Of a DNA stretch of 64,000 nt, positions 15,787 through 24,309 are shown one piece after another. Positions within the stretch are counted from its first letter, which is position 1; every line of letters starts with the position of its first letter. The position numbers and the translations under genes were made by a program. Source of the DNA: Flavobacterium sp. NRK1 (GTDB lineage Bacteria > Bacteroidota > Bacteroidia > Flavobacteriales > Flavobacteriaceae). The notes below the pieces were generated by a model that did not search any database, was not told where the DNA came from, and saw only the letters and a list, made by a program, of their open reading frames with translations. Location of the stretch: positions 803,341 to 867,340 of the forward strand of contig NZ_JAMXLA010000001.1 in the NCBI RefSeq assembly GCF_024054175.1, given 5' to 3'.

Positions 15787-16677
15787 ATGCTCACTATAGA
15801 CCCTAAAGAACTTACAACACAAAAACTGCATGGTTATTTACAAAGCTCGGTAGGACCAAGGCCCATTGCACTAGCAAGTACAATAGACGGCAACAATGTT
15901 CCTAATCTGTCTCCGTTCAGTTTTTTTAACCTTTTCAGTTCAAATCCGCCAATACTTATTTTTTCACCTTCGCGAAGAGTGCGCGATAATACCACCAAGC
16001 ATACCCTTATGAATGCTGAGCTTACCCGCGAAGTAGTTATTAATGTGGTAAACTATGCCATGGTAGAGCAGGTATCATTATCAAGCACAGAATATGCTGC
16101 CGGGGTAAATGAGTTTGAAAAAGCCGGGTTTACCATGCTTCCGTCAGATACTGTTAAGCCATACAGGGTAAAAGAAGCACCAGTACAATTTGAATGCAGG
16201 GTTAACGAAATTATTGCATTGGGCACTGAAGGAGGCGCAGGTAACCTGATTTTGTGTGAAGTGCTTAAAATGCATATAGATGAAAGCATACTGGATGATA
16301 ACGGAAGTATAGACCAGCATAAAATAGATTTAGTATCGCGCCTTGGCGGAAACTGGTATTCACGCAGTGCCGAAGGACTGTTTGAGGTAGAAAAGCCTCT
16401 TACAACATTAGGCATAGGTGTAGATGCAATACCTGATTTTATAAAACAAAGTAATATTTTTGACGGTAATGATCTCGGCAAATTAGGCAATACAGAAACT
16501 TTGCCTACTGATGAAGAAGTTAGTATATTTGTAAAAGAGAGCTTTGATATTAAGGCGGTTTTAAGCGCCGATGATGAAAACAAAAAGTTCCTGAAAGCCA
16601 AGGAATATCTTGACAATAATGAAGTTGCAAAAGCGTGGAAAGTGCTTTTAGCTAAAAAAGATTTTTTAATTTATTAA
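15787..16677 (+). CDS. flavin reductase-like (FMN-binding split barrel) protein
   Basis: A 296-residue protein. The first 200 residues form a flavin-reductase-like split barrel: VGPRPIALASTID, NLSPFSFFNLFSSNPP and SPSRRVRDNTTKHT are conserved FMN-contact blocks. The C-terminal 90 residues (from about IPDFIKQSN) are an added helical region found in the flavobacterial version. No monooxygenase partner is nearby, so the electron acceptor is unknown. It precedes the DUF3127 gene by 38 bases and may be co-transcribed with it. Confidence 0.88.
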   Translation: MLTIDPKELTTQKLHGYLQSSVGPRPIALASTIDGNNVPNLSPFSFFNLFSSNPPILIFSPSRRVRDNTTKHTLMNAELTREVVINVVNYAMVEQVSLSSTEYAAGVNEFEKAGFTMLPSDTVKPYRVKEAPVQFECRVNEIIALGTEGGAGNLILCEVLKMHIDESILDDNGSIDQHKIDLVSRLGGNWYSRSAEGLFEVEKPLTTLGIGVDAIPDFIKQSNIFDGNDLGKLGNTETLPTDEEVSIFVKESFDIKAVLSADDENKKFLKAKEYLDNNEVAKAWKVLLAKKDFLIY

Positions 16678-16715
16678 CGATAGCTGCCGCAAGGCAGAAA
16701 ATAACAGCAAACAAT

Positions 16716-17138
16716 ATGGAAGTTTCAGGAAGAATTAAGATGATTGACGAAACCAAAGCTTTTGGAGCAAACGGTTTCAGGAAAAGAGAAATGGTAGTTA
16801 CTACAGATGAGCAGTACCCTCAGCACATTATGATAGAATTTACTCAGGACAAATGCGACCTGCTTAATAATTATGCAGTTGGCGAGCCTGTAAAAGTTTC
16901 CATAAACCTTAGAGGAAGAGAATGGGTTAACCCACAGGGGGAAACCAAATACTTTAACTCTATTCAGGGCTGGAGAATAGAAAAAATGCAGCCTGAAGCT
17001 CCACAAGGGTATCAACAGGCACCACAGGGCTACAACCAGGCTCCGCAGGGTTACCCGCAAACACCACCGGCAAACAATGACCGTTTTGAGCCGGCTAATA
17101 ACTTTAAAGAAGAAGACCACGACGACTTACCATTCTAA
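16716..17138 (+). CDS. DUF3127 protein with SSB-like acidic C-terminal tip
   Basis: A 140-residue protein. Residues 1-92 are the DUF3127 domain, predicted here to be an OB-fold (inference). A flexible linker follows with three near-repeats of APQGYxQ (residues 95-115), and the chain ends DHDDLPF. The DDLPF tip is the same as in the window's true SSB (26808-27257) and resembles the tip by which SSB recruits repair proteins. This suggests a single-stranded-DNA-linked role, which is not shown. A terminator follows directly. Confidence 0.85.
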   Translation: MEVSGRIKMIDETKAFGANGFRKREMVVTTDEQYPQHIMIEFTQDKCDLLNNYAVGEPVKVSINLRGREWVNPQGETKYFNSIQGWRIEKMQPEAPQGYQQAPQGYNQAPQGYPQTPPANNDRFEPANNFKEEDHDDLPF

Positions 17139-17145
17139 TAAAATA

Positions 17146-17175
17146 AAAACCGAAGCATTTAGCTTCGGTTTTTTT
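17146..17175 (+). terminator. terminator of the DUF3127 gene
   Basis: AAAACCGAAGC (17146-17156) pairs with GCTTCGGTTTT (17162-17172) with a T-run after it; it may also serve the convergent minus-strand gene. Confidence 0.9.
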
Positions 17176-17186
17176 ATAGTCTATTC

Positions 17187-17861
17187 TTAATAATCCTGCG
17201 TTAGGGTTTTTACAATCATCTGCAGACCGTAACAAAATACACACGCTTTATCGGGTTTTGCATAAACTCTGTTGTTATTATTATAAATGTAATGATAGCC
17301 ATCTGGCGTTTTATATAGAACCGGTGCGTAGTAATAACACTTTTCACAATTTGTCTTGGTCTTTTTATTAAGATAAATATAAAATCTCTTAGTAATAATA
17401 TTGTAGGGAGCTACATCTAATACTATTTTCTTAACTCGATAGCTCTTGGTTTCCGGTAAATTAATATGAATAGGTTCAGAGTTTATTTTAGGACCTACCT
17501 TATAATCATCGCCAATTTCAAACAGCGTCACTTCAAATTCTGTTTTTTCTATTTTAAAAGTTTGCGAATCTATAAAACCAATTTTTGGATCAATACTGGC
17601 CTCACTAAAAAACAAAGTTATATTTTGCAATTTTCCTTCAGGCAGGCTGTCTACAAAATAATATACAGGGTCTTCTGTAAAAAACAAAATATTATCAGTA
17701 CGCGTTAAATCGTACGTCCCAATTTTAATTTTTTTTATTTTAGGCTTTTTATCATTTTTTTCAATCCATACATCACTTAGTTGTATAGTATCCTTACTAA
17801 GGTTTTGCGCAGATAAAGATGAAAAAAATAAAAAGCAAAAAAATATAAGAAGTCGGTTCAT
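17187..17861 (-). CDS. secreted protein of unknown function with two CxxC pairs
   Basis: I start at the ATG ending at 17861 (MNRLLIFFCFLFFSSLSAQ), a clear signal peptide; an in-frame ATG 21 bases upstream is less likely. The mature protein of about 205 residues is beta-rich, with two C-x2-C pairs near its C-terminus (NCEKCYYY and ACVFCYGL) that could bind zinc or make disulfides. The segment between IQLSDVWIEKN and the first CxxC resembles the beta-sandwich region of flavobacterial surface proteins. I do not recognise a family. Confidence 0.65.
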   Translation of the reverse strand: MNRLLIFFCFLFFSSLSAQNLSKDTIQLSDVWIEKNDKKPKIKKIKIGTYDLTRTDNILFFTEDPVYYFVDSLPEGKLQNITLFFSEASIDPKIGFIDSQTFKIEKTEFEVTLFEIGDDYKVGPKINSEPIHINLPETKSYRVKKIVLDVAPYNIITKRFYIYLNKKTKTNCEKCYYYAPVLYKTPDGYHYIYNNNNRVYAKPDKACVFCYGLQMIVKTLTQDY

Positions 17862-17948
17862 AAAAAGATTTGGTTTACTCAATAACGTAAGAAAAATAGA
17901 GATATTACATTAAAATAGCAACTAACAATCCTAATTGATTATATACAT

Positions 17949-18138
17949 AAAAAAAGGAGAGCCGAACCACCAGCTCTCCAGATAAATTTAGCTAAAACAC
18001 AAACTATGAAATAGATATATTATATCGTTATAGTTTAAAAACTATAAATTTTCACAGCACTTGTATTCTTGTACAATAGTACAACAGAAATAACGAAAAA
18101 ACCTACGTTTAATTATATGGTTATGTAAATTTCTTACA
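17949..18138 (-). ncRNA. candidate structured small RNA ending in an intrinsic terminator
   Basis: This lies in the 337-base gap between the 17187 gene and aat. Read on the minus strand there are three hairpins: TTGTAC/GTACAA (18069-18084), TTATAGTTT/AAACTATAA (18028-18047), and GGAGAGC/GCTCTCC (17956-17979) followed by seven U residues, a classic terminator. No minus-strand protein gene lies upstream before aat, which is on the plus strand. TATTTTTG at 18152-18145 could be the -7 box. A 45-codon Cys-rich reading frame (18042-18179) is also present but looks non-coding. The RNA boundaries are inferred. Confidence 0.4.
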
Positions 18139-18195
18139 TTATAACAAAAATATAATATGGTGTTATTTTTAAGAGACATTATTGCCATTATAATT

Positions 18196-18203
18196 TAAAT
18201 TTG
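18196..18203 (+). promoter_or_regulatory. -7 promoter box for aat
   Basis: TAAATTTG fits TAnnTTTG; the predicted leader before the ATG at 18220 is only about 10 nt. Confidence 0.6.
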
Positions 18204-18219
18204 CAGAAATTTATTGTAA

Positions 18220-18864
18220 ATGTATTTCCTGTCCCGCGAACTATACTTCCCTCCTGCTAAAAATGCCTCTCCTGAGGGCATTGTGGCTATTGGAGGAGAT
18301 TTATCGCCGGAGCGTCTTATATTAGCTTACAGAAACGGCATTTTTCCCTGGTTTGAAGATGATGAACCTATACTGTGGTGGAGTCCGCCAGAAAGGATGG
18401 TTTTATTTTTTAATGACCTGAAAGTTTCTAAAAGTATGCGCAACATACTAAACCGGGGAATTTTTAAGGTTACATTTAATACTGCTTTTAGTGAAGTGAT
18501 TGCCAACTGCCGCAGCATTAAACGTGACGGGCAGCCCGGTACATGGATAACTCCGGATATGGTAGCTGCATATTGCAGGCTTCATGAGCTGGGTATTGCA
18601 AAGTCTGTAGAAGTCTGGAAAGATGATGAACTTGTAGGCGGATTATATGGTGTAGATCTTGGTCATGTATTTTGCGGAGAGAGCATGTTCTCTAAAGTAA
18701 GTAATGCCAGCAAGATAGCTTTTATAGCGCTGGCAAAACAATTACAGCTTGCCAATTACCGCCTTTTAGACTGCCAGGTACATAATGACCATTTAGAAAG
18801 TCTGGGAGCAAGGGAAATAGACCGTGAAGATTTCCTCGAAACACTTAATTTTAGTTATCGTTAG
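18220..18864 (+). CDS. aat: leucyl/phenylalanyl-tRNA--protein transferase
   Basis: A 214-residue cytosolic enzyme that adds Leu or Phe from tRNA to proteins with N-terminal Lys or Arg, marking them for ClpAP/ClpS degradation (N-end rule). Signature blocks: FPWFEDDEPILWWSPPERMV (about residues 43-62), QPGTWITPDM and GGLYGVDLGHVFCGESMFS. The length is slightly below the E. coli enzyme. It is monocistronic, ending at a shared terminator with rpmA. Confidence 0.97.
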   Translation: MYFLSRELYFPPAKNASPEGIVAIGGDLSPERLILAYRNGIFPWFEDDEPILWWSPPERMVLFFNDLKVSKSMRNILNRGIFKVTFNTAFSEVIANCRSIKRDGQPGTWITPDMVAAYCRLHELGIAKSVEVWKDDELVGGLYGVDLGHVFCGESMFSKVSNASKIAFIALAKQLQLANYRLLDCQVHNDHLESLGAREIDREDFLETLNFSYR

Positions 18865-18971
18865 TTATCGGCTGATAGTACTTAGACTTTCTGAAAAGAG
18901 ATTTTTTTTAACATCTCTACACTACGCCCAAAATGACAAAACTCAAGAAATTAGTATAGGTATATAAAATA

Positions 18972-19006
18972 AAAAACCCATCTCGCTAAGCGGATGGGTT
19001 TTTATA
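18972..19006. terminator. bidirectional terminator between aat and rpmA
   Basis: AAACCCATC pairs with GATGGGTTT around a loop holding a further CGC/GCG pairing, flanked by A- and T-runs. Confidence 0.88.
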
Positions 19007-19021
19007 TGATAGAGTATATTC

Positions 19022-19282
19022 TTAAGCTTCGAATGGAACTATAGAAACGAAAGATTTGTTATCACCTTTCTTCTGGAATTTCACTACACCGTCAACTTTT
19101 GCATGAAGAGTATGATCTTTACCCATGTAAACGTTTTCACCCGGGTTGTGCTTAGAACCTCTTTGTCTTACGATAATGTTACCGGCAATAGCAGCCTGTC
19201 CACCATAAATCTTAACGCCTAAACGTTTCGATTCTGATTCCCTACCATTCTTGGAACTACCGACACCTTTCTTGTGAGCCAT
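19022..19282 (-). CDS. rpmA: 50S ribosomal protein L27
   Basis: An 86-residue protein of the large subunit near the peptidyl-transferase centre. It begins [19 protein letters not shown], the highly conserved N-terminal tail, without the cleavable pre-sequence seen in Firmicutes. It follows rplU by 23 bases on the minus strand, the usual rplU-rpmA pair. Confidence 0.99.
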   Translation of the reverse strand: MAHKKGVGSSKNGRESESKRLGVKIYGGQAAIAGNIIVRQRGSKHNPGENVYMGKDHTLHAKVDGVVKFQKKGDNKSFVSIVPFEA

Positions 19283-19305
19283 GATGTTTTGTTTTTAAAT
19301 GTTAA

Positions 19306-19674
19306 TTATTCCTCTGTAGCTTCCGCTTTTTTAGCTGCCGCTTTTTTCTTTGGTGCTGCACCAACTCCTGTAATACCGGAAATCTGGATTTGCGTTAAAG
19401 ACTGACGGTGGCCATTTTTAACTTTGTAACCTTTTCTTCTTTTCTTTTTGAAAACAATTACTTTTTCACCTTTTAAGTGCTGAATCACTTTGGCTTCAAC
19501 AGAAGCTCCTTCTATAGCCGGGGCGCCTATAGTTATGCTTCCGTTATCATCTAATAAAAGAACTTTTGCAAATGAAATTGCATCGCCTTCTTTAGCTTCT
19601 AAACGGTGAACATAAACCTTAAGGTCTTTGCTAACTTTAAATTGTTGCCCTGCTATCTCTACGATTGCGTACAT
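19306..19674 (-). CDS. rplU: 50S ribosomal protein L21
   Basis: A 122-residue large-subunit protein: MYAIVEIAGQQFKV at the start and KGYKVKNGHRQSLTQIQI near the C-terminus of the core. About 20 residues of Ala/Lys-rich tail follow the core, longer than the E. coli protein (103 residues). It is the first gene of the rplU-rpmA operon. Confidence 0.99.
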   Translation of the reverse strand: MYAIVEIAGQQFKVSKDLKVYVHRLEAKEGDAISFAKVLLLDDNGSITIGAPAIEGASVEAKVIQHLKGEKVIVFKKKRRKGYKVKNGHRQSLTQIQISGITGVGAAPKKKAAAKKAEATEE

Positions 19675-19708
19675 AACAATATGGTTTAATTAATTTTTTT
19701 TAAGAGCG

Positions 19709-19738
19709 CAAATATACAACTTATTATTTATCAGGCAA
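19709..19738 (-). promoter_or_regulatory. rplU-rpmA promoter
   Basis: On the minus strand, TTG (19738-19736) and TATATTTG (19716-19709) fit the -33 and -7 elements with 19 bases between; the ATG at 19674 is about 30 nt after the predicted start. Confidence 0.7.
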
Positions 19739-19875
19739 CATGAAGCAACTAATTTATATGAAAAAATCTGCTTTTAAACGCATAAAAAGCGAATACTTAA
19801 AAAATTGTAAAATTATTGTAACAAAATACCGAAATTGCACACCAATTAGCAATATCAAAATAATTATTAATTTTT

Positions 19876-21201
19876 ATGAAAAAATCTTTAATGGCTTTGG
19901 GTTCACTTCTAATGCTTGGCGGAGTTGCTTCAGCTCAAAAAGTGGCATTCGAAGAATACAATTTAGATAATGGGCTGCACGTTATCCTTCACCAGGATAA
20001 ATCTGCCCCGGTTATCATTACTTCCGTAATGTATCATGTAGGTTCTAAAGATGAGAACCCTGAAAGAACAGGTTTTGCTCACTTTTTTGAACACTTACTG
20101 TTTGAAGGTACAGAAAACATTAAACGTGGCGAATGGTTTAAAATAGTTACTGCAAATGGCGGTAATAACAATGCAAACACTTCTGACGACAGAACGTACT
20201 ACTATGAAGTTTTCCCTTCTAACAACCTTGAACTTGCTATCTGGATGGAATCTGAAAGGATGCTTCACCCGGTTATCAATCAGATAGGTGTTGATACCCA
20301 GAATGAGGTTGTTAAAGAAGAAAAAAGGCTTCGTATAGATAATCAGCCATACGGTAACCTTATTGCTGAAGTTAAAAGAAATATGTTTAAAGTTCACCCT
20401 TACCGTTGGGCTACTATCGGATCTATGGATCACTTAGATGCTGCAACACTTGAGGAATTCCAGGCTTTCAACAAAAAATTCTATATTCCTAACAATGCCG
20501 TACTTGTTGTAGCAGGAGATTTTGAAACTGCACAGGCTAAAAAATGGATAAGCGAATATTTTAGCAAAGTACCGAAAGGAACACCTATAACACGTCAGAA
20601 ATTTGAAGAGCAGCCTATAACACAGGCTTTTAAAGCTACTTACGAAGACCCTAACGTTCAGCTTCCAATGGTAGTTACTGCTTACAGAACTCCATCTATG
20701 AAAACCAAAGATGCTAAAGTTCTTGACATGATATCTTCTATCCTTACTGGCGGTAAAAGCTCAAGGATGTATAAGAAAATTGTAGATGAGAAAAAAATGG
20801 CACTGCAAATTGGCGCTTTCAACTACAGCCAGGAAGATTACGGACTATATATAGTGTACGGAATACCAATGCAGGGCTATACAGCTGCTGATATTATGAA
20901 AGAAGCTGACGAAGAAATTGTAAAACTTCAGACAGACCTTATTTCTGAAAGAGAATTCCAAAAATTACAAAATGAGATAGAGAGCAACTACGTAAGCGCT
21001 AACTCAAATGTAGAAGGTATTGCAGAAAACCTTGCATCTTTTTATCTGCTTTATGGCGACACAAACCTTATTAATACAGAAATAGACATTTACCGTTCTA
21101 TTACAAGAGAAGATATTAGGGAAGCAGCAAGAAAATACCTTAACCCTAATCAACGTTTAACCCTGGATTACGTAGGAGCTAAAGATAAAGCACAAAACTA
21201 A
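19876..21201 (+). CDS. M16 family zinc metallopeptidase, catalytic subunit
   Basis: A 441-residue exported peptidase with signal peptide (MKKSLMALGSLLMLGGVASAQ). The inverted zinc motif HxxEH is intact: HFFEH at residues 69-73, with the third ligand Glu in the NEVVKEEKR helix near residue 145-150. Both M16 half-domains are present. It is followed after 15 bases by a second M16 gene that lacks the motif, so the two likely assemble into a PqqL- or mitochondrial-processing-peptidase-like heterodimer in the periplasm. Confidence 0.95.
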   Translation: MKKSLMALGSLLMLGGVASAQKVAFEEYNLDNGLHVILHQDKSAPVIITSVMYHVGSKDENPERTGFAHFFEHLLFEGTENIKRGEWFKIVTANGGNNNANTSDDRTYYYEVFPSNNLELAIWMESERMLHPVINQIGVDTQNEVVKEEKRLRIDNQPYGNLIAEVKRNMFKVHPYRWATIGSMDHLDAATLEEFQAFNKKFYIPNNAVLVVAGDFETAQAKKWISEYFSKVPKGTPITRQKFEEQPITQAFKATYEDPNVQLPMVVTAYRTPSMKTKDAKVLDMISSILTGGKSSRMYKKIVDEKKMALQIGAFNYSQEDYGLYIVYGIPMQGYTAADIMKEADEEIVKLQTDLISEREFQKLQNEIESNYVSANSNVEGIAENLASFYLLYGDTNLINTEIDIYRSITREDIREAARKYLNPNQRLTLDYVGAKDKAQN

Positions 21202-21216
21202 GCATAGAAAAATATC

Positions 21217-23262
21217 ATGAAAAAAGTAATATATATTTTAGCCAGCGTGTTTTTAACCATGAGTATGCAGGCACAAATTATACCTCAGCCTAAACCGGGA
21301 CCGGCTCCTAAAGTTAATGTAGGCAAACCTGAAACCTTTACCCTTAAAAACGGATTAAAAGTTTTAGTAGTAGAAAATCATAAGCTTCCAACTGTATCGT
21401 ATACGCTTACAATGGACAATGCTCCATATGCCGAAGGAAGTAAAAAAGGTGTGTCTGACATGACTGCATCTTTAATGGGTTCAGGCACAAAAAAAATGTC
21501 TAAAGACGCCTTTAATGAAGAAGTAGACTTTTTAGGCGCAAGCATTGGCTACGGTTCTCAATCGGCTTACGCAAGCGGTCTTTCTAAATATTCTAACAGA
21601 ATATTAGAACTTATGGCTGACGGTGCTCTTAACCCTGTATTTACACAGGCTGAATTTGACAAACAAAAAGCTCAGATTCTTGAAGGTCTTAAATCTAATG
21701 AAAAAAGTGTGCCGGCAATTGCAGGAAGAGTAGGTAATGTTCTTGTATATGGTAAAAACCACCCTAATGGAGAATACCTTAGTGAAGAAACACTTAACAA
21801 TGTAACTCTTGCTGATGTTCAGGATAACTATAACACTTATTTTGTACCGGGCAATGCATATCTTGTTGTTGTAGGTGACGTTAAACTAAAAGACGTTAAG
21901 AAACAAGTAGAAAAATTATTTGGTTCATGGGAGGCTGCAAAAGCTCCAAATGTATCATACAGCGACCCTAAAGACGTTCAGTACACACAGATAAACTTTG
22001 TAGACATGCCTAATGCAGTACAATCTGAAATATCTGTTGTAAACGTGGTAAACATGAAGATGACCGACAAAGATTACTTTGCTACACTTCTTGCAAACCA
22101 GATTTTAGGCGGTGGCGGTGAAGGAAGACTTTTCCTTAACCTGCGTGAAGCTCACGGATGGACATATGGTGCTTACTCATCAGTTCATGGTGGTAAATAT
22201 GTTAGCGAATTCTCTTCTTCAACTTCTGTAAGAAATACTGTTACTGACAGTGCCGTTGCTGAAATACTGAACGAGATCAAAAAAATAAGAACTGACCTTG
22301 TTTCTGAAGAAGATCTTAAAAATGCAAAAGCCAAATATGTTGGAAGCTTTGTAATGAACATGGAAAAACCGGGAACTGTTGCCCGTTATGCCCTAACTAC
22401 AGAAACTCAAAATCTGCCTGCAGACTTTTATGAGAACTACATTAAAAATATTAATGCTGTAACTCCTGAAGATATCAGAAATGCTGCGAAAAGATTTTTC
22501 CTTGCAGAGAATGCACGTATAGTTATTGTAGGTAAAGCTGCAGATGTACTTCCGGGTCTTGAACGCAGAAATATACCAATCTTTTATTTCGACAAATATG
22601 GTAAGCCAACTGAAAAGCCGGCTACTAAAAAAGAGGTTCCTGCCGGCGTAACAGCTAAAACTGTTTTAGACAACTATATTAAAGCTGTTGGTGGTGAAGC
22701 TGCACTTAAGAATGTTAAGAGTATAGCTACGAAATCTACAGCAACTGTACAGGGAGCTCCGGTAGTATTTACATCTAAAGTAACTTCAAAAAACCAACGC
22801 GCTGTAGAAATTACAGTAATGGGTAACTCTATGTTTAAAGAGGTTGTAAACGAAAAAGGTGCATATATGGTTCAGCAAGGACAAAAAATGGATGTTCCTG
22901 CCGAAGAGGTAGCAGAACTTAAAGCTAGTGCTGTTCCTTTTGAAGAACTTACTCTTGCAGCTAATCCTGCTGTTAAAGTAACAGGAATTGAGCCAATAAA
23001 TGGTGCAGATGCTTATGCTGTTAAAAATGACAAAACAACTTACTATTATGATGTAAAAACAGGATATAAAGTTGCTGAGTCTAACGAACAGGAAGGTCCG
23101 GACGGACAAAAAGCCACCTTATTTACTTACTATGGCGACTACAAAGACATTAAAGGTATTAAAGTACCTTATAAAATAAACATGAATGTTGGTATTGAAC
23201 TTGACCTTACTGTTAGCGAGGTTAAAATTAACGAAGGAATAACTCCTGCCGATTTCCAATAA
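21217..23262 (+). CDS. M16 family peptidase-like subunit without zinc motif, with C-terminal extra domain
   Basis: A 681-residue exported protein (signal peptide MKKVIYILASVFLTMSMQAQ). The M16 fold spans roughly residues 30-450, but where HxxEH should be the sequence reads GVSDMTASLMGSGT, so it cannot bind zinc in the usual way. The Arg/Tyr substrate-binding region of the second half is kept (LREAHGWTYGAYSSV). From about residue 460 a domain of 220 residues follows, with VLDNYIKAVGGEAALKNVKS, similar in pattern to LolA/LolB-type lipoprotein-binding domains. It pairs with the catalytic M16 protein upstream. Confidence 0.93.
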   Translation: MKKVIYILASVFLTMSMQAQIIPQPKPGPAPKVNVGKPETFTLKNGLKVLVVENHKLPTVSYTLTMDNAPYAEGSKKGVSDMTASLMGSGTKKMSKDAFNEEVDFLGASIGYGSQSAYASGLSKYSNRILELMADGALNPVFTQAEFDKQKAQILEGLKSNEKSVPAIAGRVGNVLVYGKNHPNGEYLSEETLNNVTLADVQDNYNTYFVPGNAYLVVVGDVKLKDVKKQVEKLFGSWEAAKAPNVSYSDPKDVQYTQINFVDMPNAVQSEISVVNVVNMKMTDKDYFATLLANQILGGGGEGRLFLNLREAHGWTYGAYSSVHGGKYVSEFSSSTSVRNTVTDSAVAEILNEIKKIRTDLVSEEDLKNAKAKYVGSFVMNMEKPGTVARYALTTETQNLPADFYENYIKNINAVTPEDIRNAAKRFFLAENARIVIVGKAADVLPGLERRNIPIFYFDKYGKPTEKPATKKEVPAGVTAKTVLDNYIKAVGGEAALKNVKSIATKSTATVQGAPVVFTSKVTSKNQRAVEITVMGNSMFKEVVNEKGAYMVQQGQKMDVPAEEVAELKASAVPFEELTLAANPAVKVTGIEPINGADAYAVKNDKTTYYYDVKTGYKVAESNEQEGPDGQKATLFTYYGDYKDIKGIKVPYKINMNVGIELDLTVSEVKINEGITPADFQ

Positions 23263-23285
23263 TATTGTTTTGATATTAAACAGAG

Positions 23286-23316
23286 AAGGCTCCCATAGTA
23301 TGGGAGCCTTTTTATT
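23286..23316 (+). terminator. terminator of the M16 operon
   Basis: AAGGCTCCCATA pairs with TATGGGAGCCTT around a short loop, then a T-run; the convergent DMT transporter gene ends just after. Confidence 0.92.
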
Positions 23317-23329
23317 TTTAAACAAGATA

Positions 23330-24196
23330 TTATTTTCTGGCAGAGAAATAAACCCCTATTAATATTATGGCCGCATCTGCAGTCTGTATTAACGTAAGCG
23401 ATTCGCCATCCAGCAAACCCCAGCCAAAAGCTACAACAGGTATAAGATAAGTTACCGAAGATGAAAAAATGGGTGACGACATTTGTATAAGCTTAAAGAA
23501 AACTATATTAGCTACGCCAGTTCCTAAAATAGCCAGTATAGCAATATACATCATAGCTTTGTGTGTTTGAGGGAGTAAGGCTACATCATAAAAGCCTGAA
23601 AAAGACAGTACAAGTATTGCAGGAATAAGCATTATAGTAAAATTACCCGTACTTATAGTTAGCGGACTAAGGTCTGACAGATATTTTTTTATAAGATTTA
23701 CATTGGTTGCATAGCAAACAGAAGCTACAACTACAAACAATGCATAATAATAGTTTTGATTAGGGTTGTTAATTGCTCCGTTATAAATAAGAAGTACACA
23801 TCCAACAAGCCCAATTATCACCCCTATAAGCTGCCTTCTCTGAAAGCTCAGCCCAAACAATGTTACACCCAGCACAAGCGTATTAAGAGGTGTGAGCGAG
23901 TTTAATATAGCACTAACAGAACTGTTTATCTGCATTTGGGCAATAGAAAAAAGAAAGGCAGGTAAAAAAGTACCCATTAAAGCTGTGAGGGCAATATATT
24001 TCCATTTACCCTGAGGAATATTTTTAAGAGTTTTAAACCCTATGATGAGTAAAAAGACCGCACAGAAAATTATTCGGATAGACCCCAGCTGAAAAGGGTT
24101 GAGGCCTTCCAGCCCTCGTTTAATCAGTATAAAAGAACTTCCCCAAATAAGAGACAACAAAGCCAGCAAATACCATTTAAGGTGTTTAGATTGCAT
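23330..24196 (-). CDS. EamA/DMT family transporter
   Basis: A 288-residue inner-membrane protein with about ten hydrophobic segments in two EamA repeats; the opening LLALLSLIWGSSFILIKRGL is typical. Such proteins export metabolites or amino acids; substrate is unknown. It is monocistronic between two convergent or divergent genes. Confidence 0.9.
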   Translation of the reverse strand: MQSKHLKWYLLALLSLIWGSSFILIKRGLEGLNPFQLGSIRIIFCAVFLLIIGFKTLKNIPQGKWKYIALTALMGTFLPAFLFSIAQMQINSSVSAILNSLTPLNTLVLGVTLFGLSFQRRQLIGVIIGLVGCVLLIYNGAINNPNQNYYYALFVVVASVCYATNVNLIKKYLSDLSPLTISTGNFTIMLIPAILVLSFSGFYDVALLPQTHKAMMYIAILAILGTGVANIVFFKLIQMSSPIFSSSVTYLIPVVAFGWGLLDGESLTLIQTADAAIILIGVYFSARK

Positions 24197-24256
24197 AGAA
24201 TAAATTTTTCATTCAAAATTCCAATATAATAATCGGCATTGCAAATCGTTTTTGTA

Positions 24257-24264
24257 TAAATTTG
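24257..24264 (+). promoter_or_regulatory. -7 promoter box for the HMA lipoprotein gene
   Basis: TAAATTTG fits TAnnTTTG; a TTG lies at 24239-24241. The leader to the ATG at 24310 would be about 40 nt. Confidence 0.5.
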
Positions 24265-24309
24265 TAATCTCTTTTAAAAGAACTGTTTAAAATTAATATA
24301 CAATATACT

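Noticed and set aside
16053..16616. 187-codon minus-strand frame
   Set aside because: It lies fully inside the flavin reductase gene on the other strand, is Ser/Leu-rich as expected for an antisense shadow, and has no promoter or motif.
16990..17070. short tandem repeats that might be read as a CRISPR or satellite
   Set aside because: They code in frame for APQGYxQ units of the DUF3127 linker; the DNA copies differ at third codon positions and there are no spacers.
18042..18179. 45-codon minus-strand frame upstream of the 17949 terminator
   Set aside because: Cys-rich, AT-rich, and no signal or domain; better explained as part of a structured RNA.
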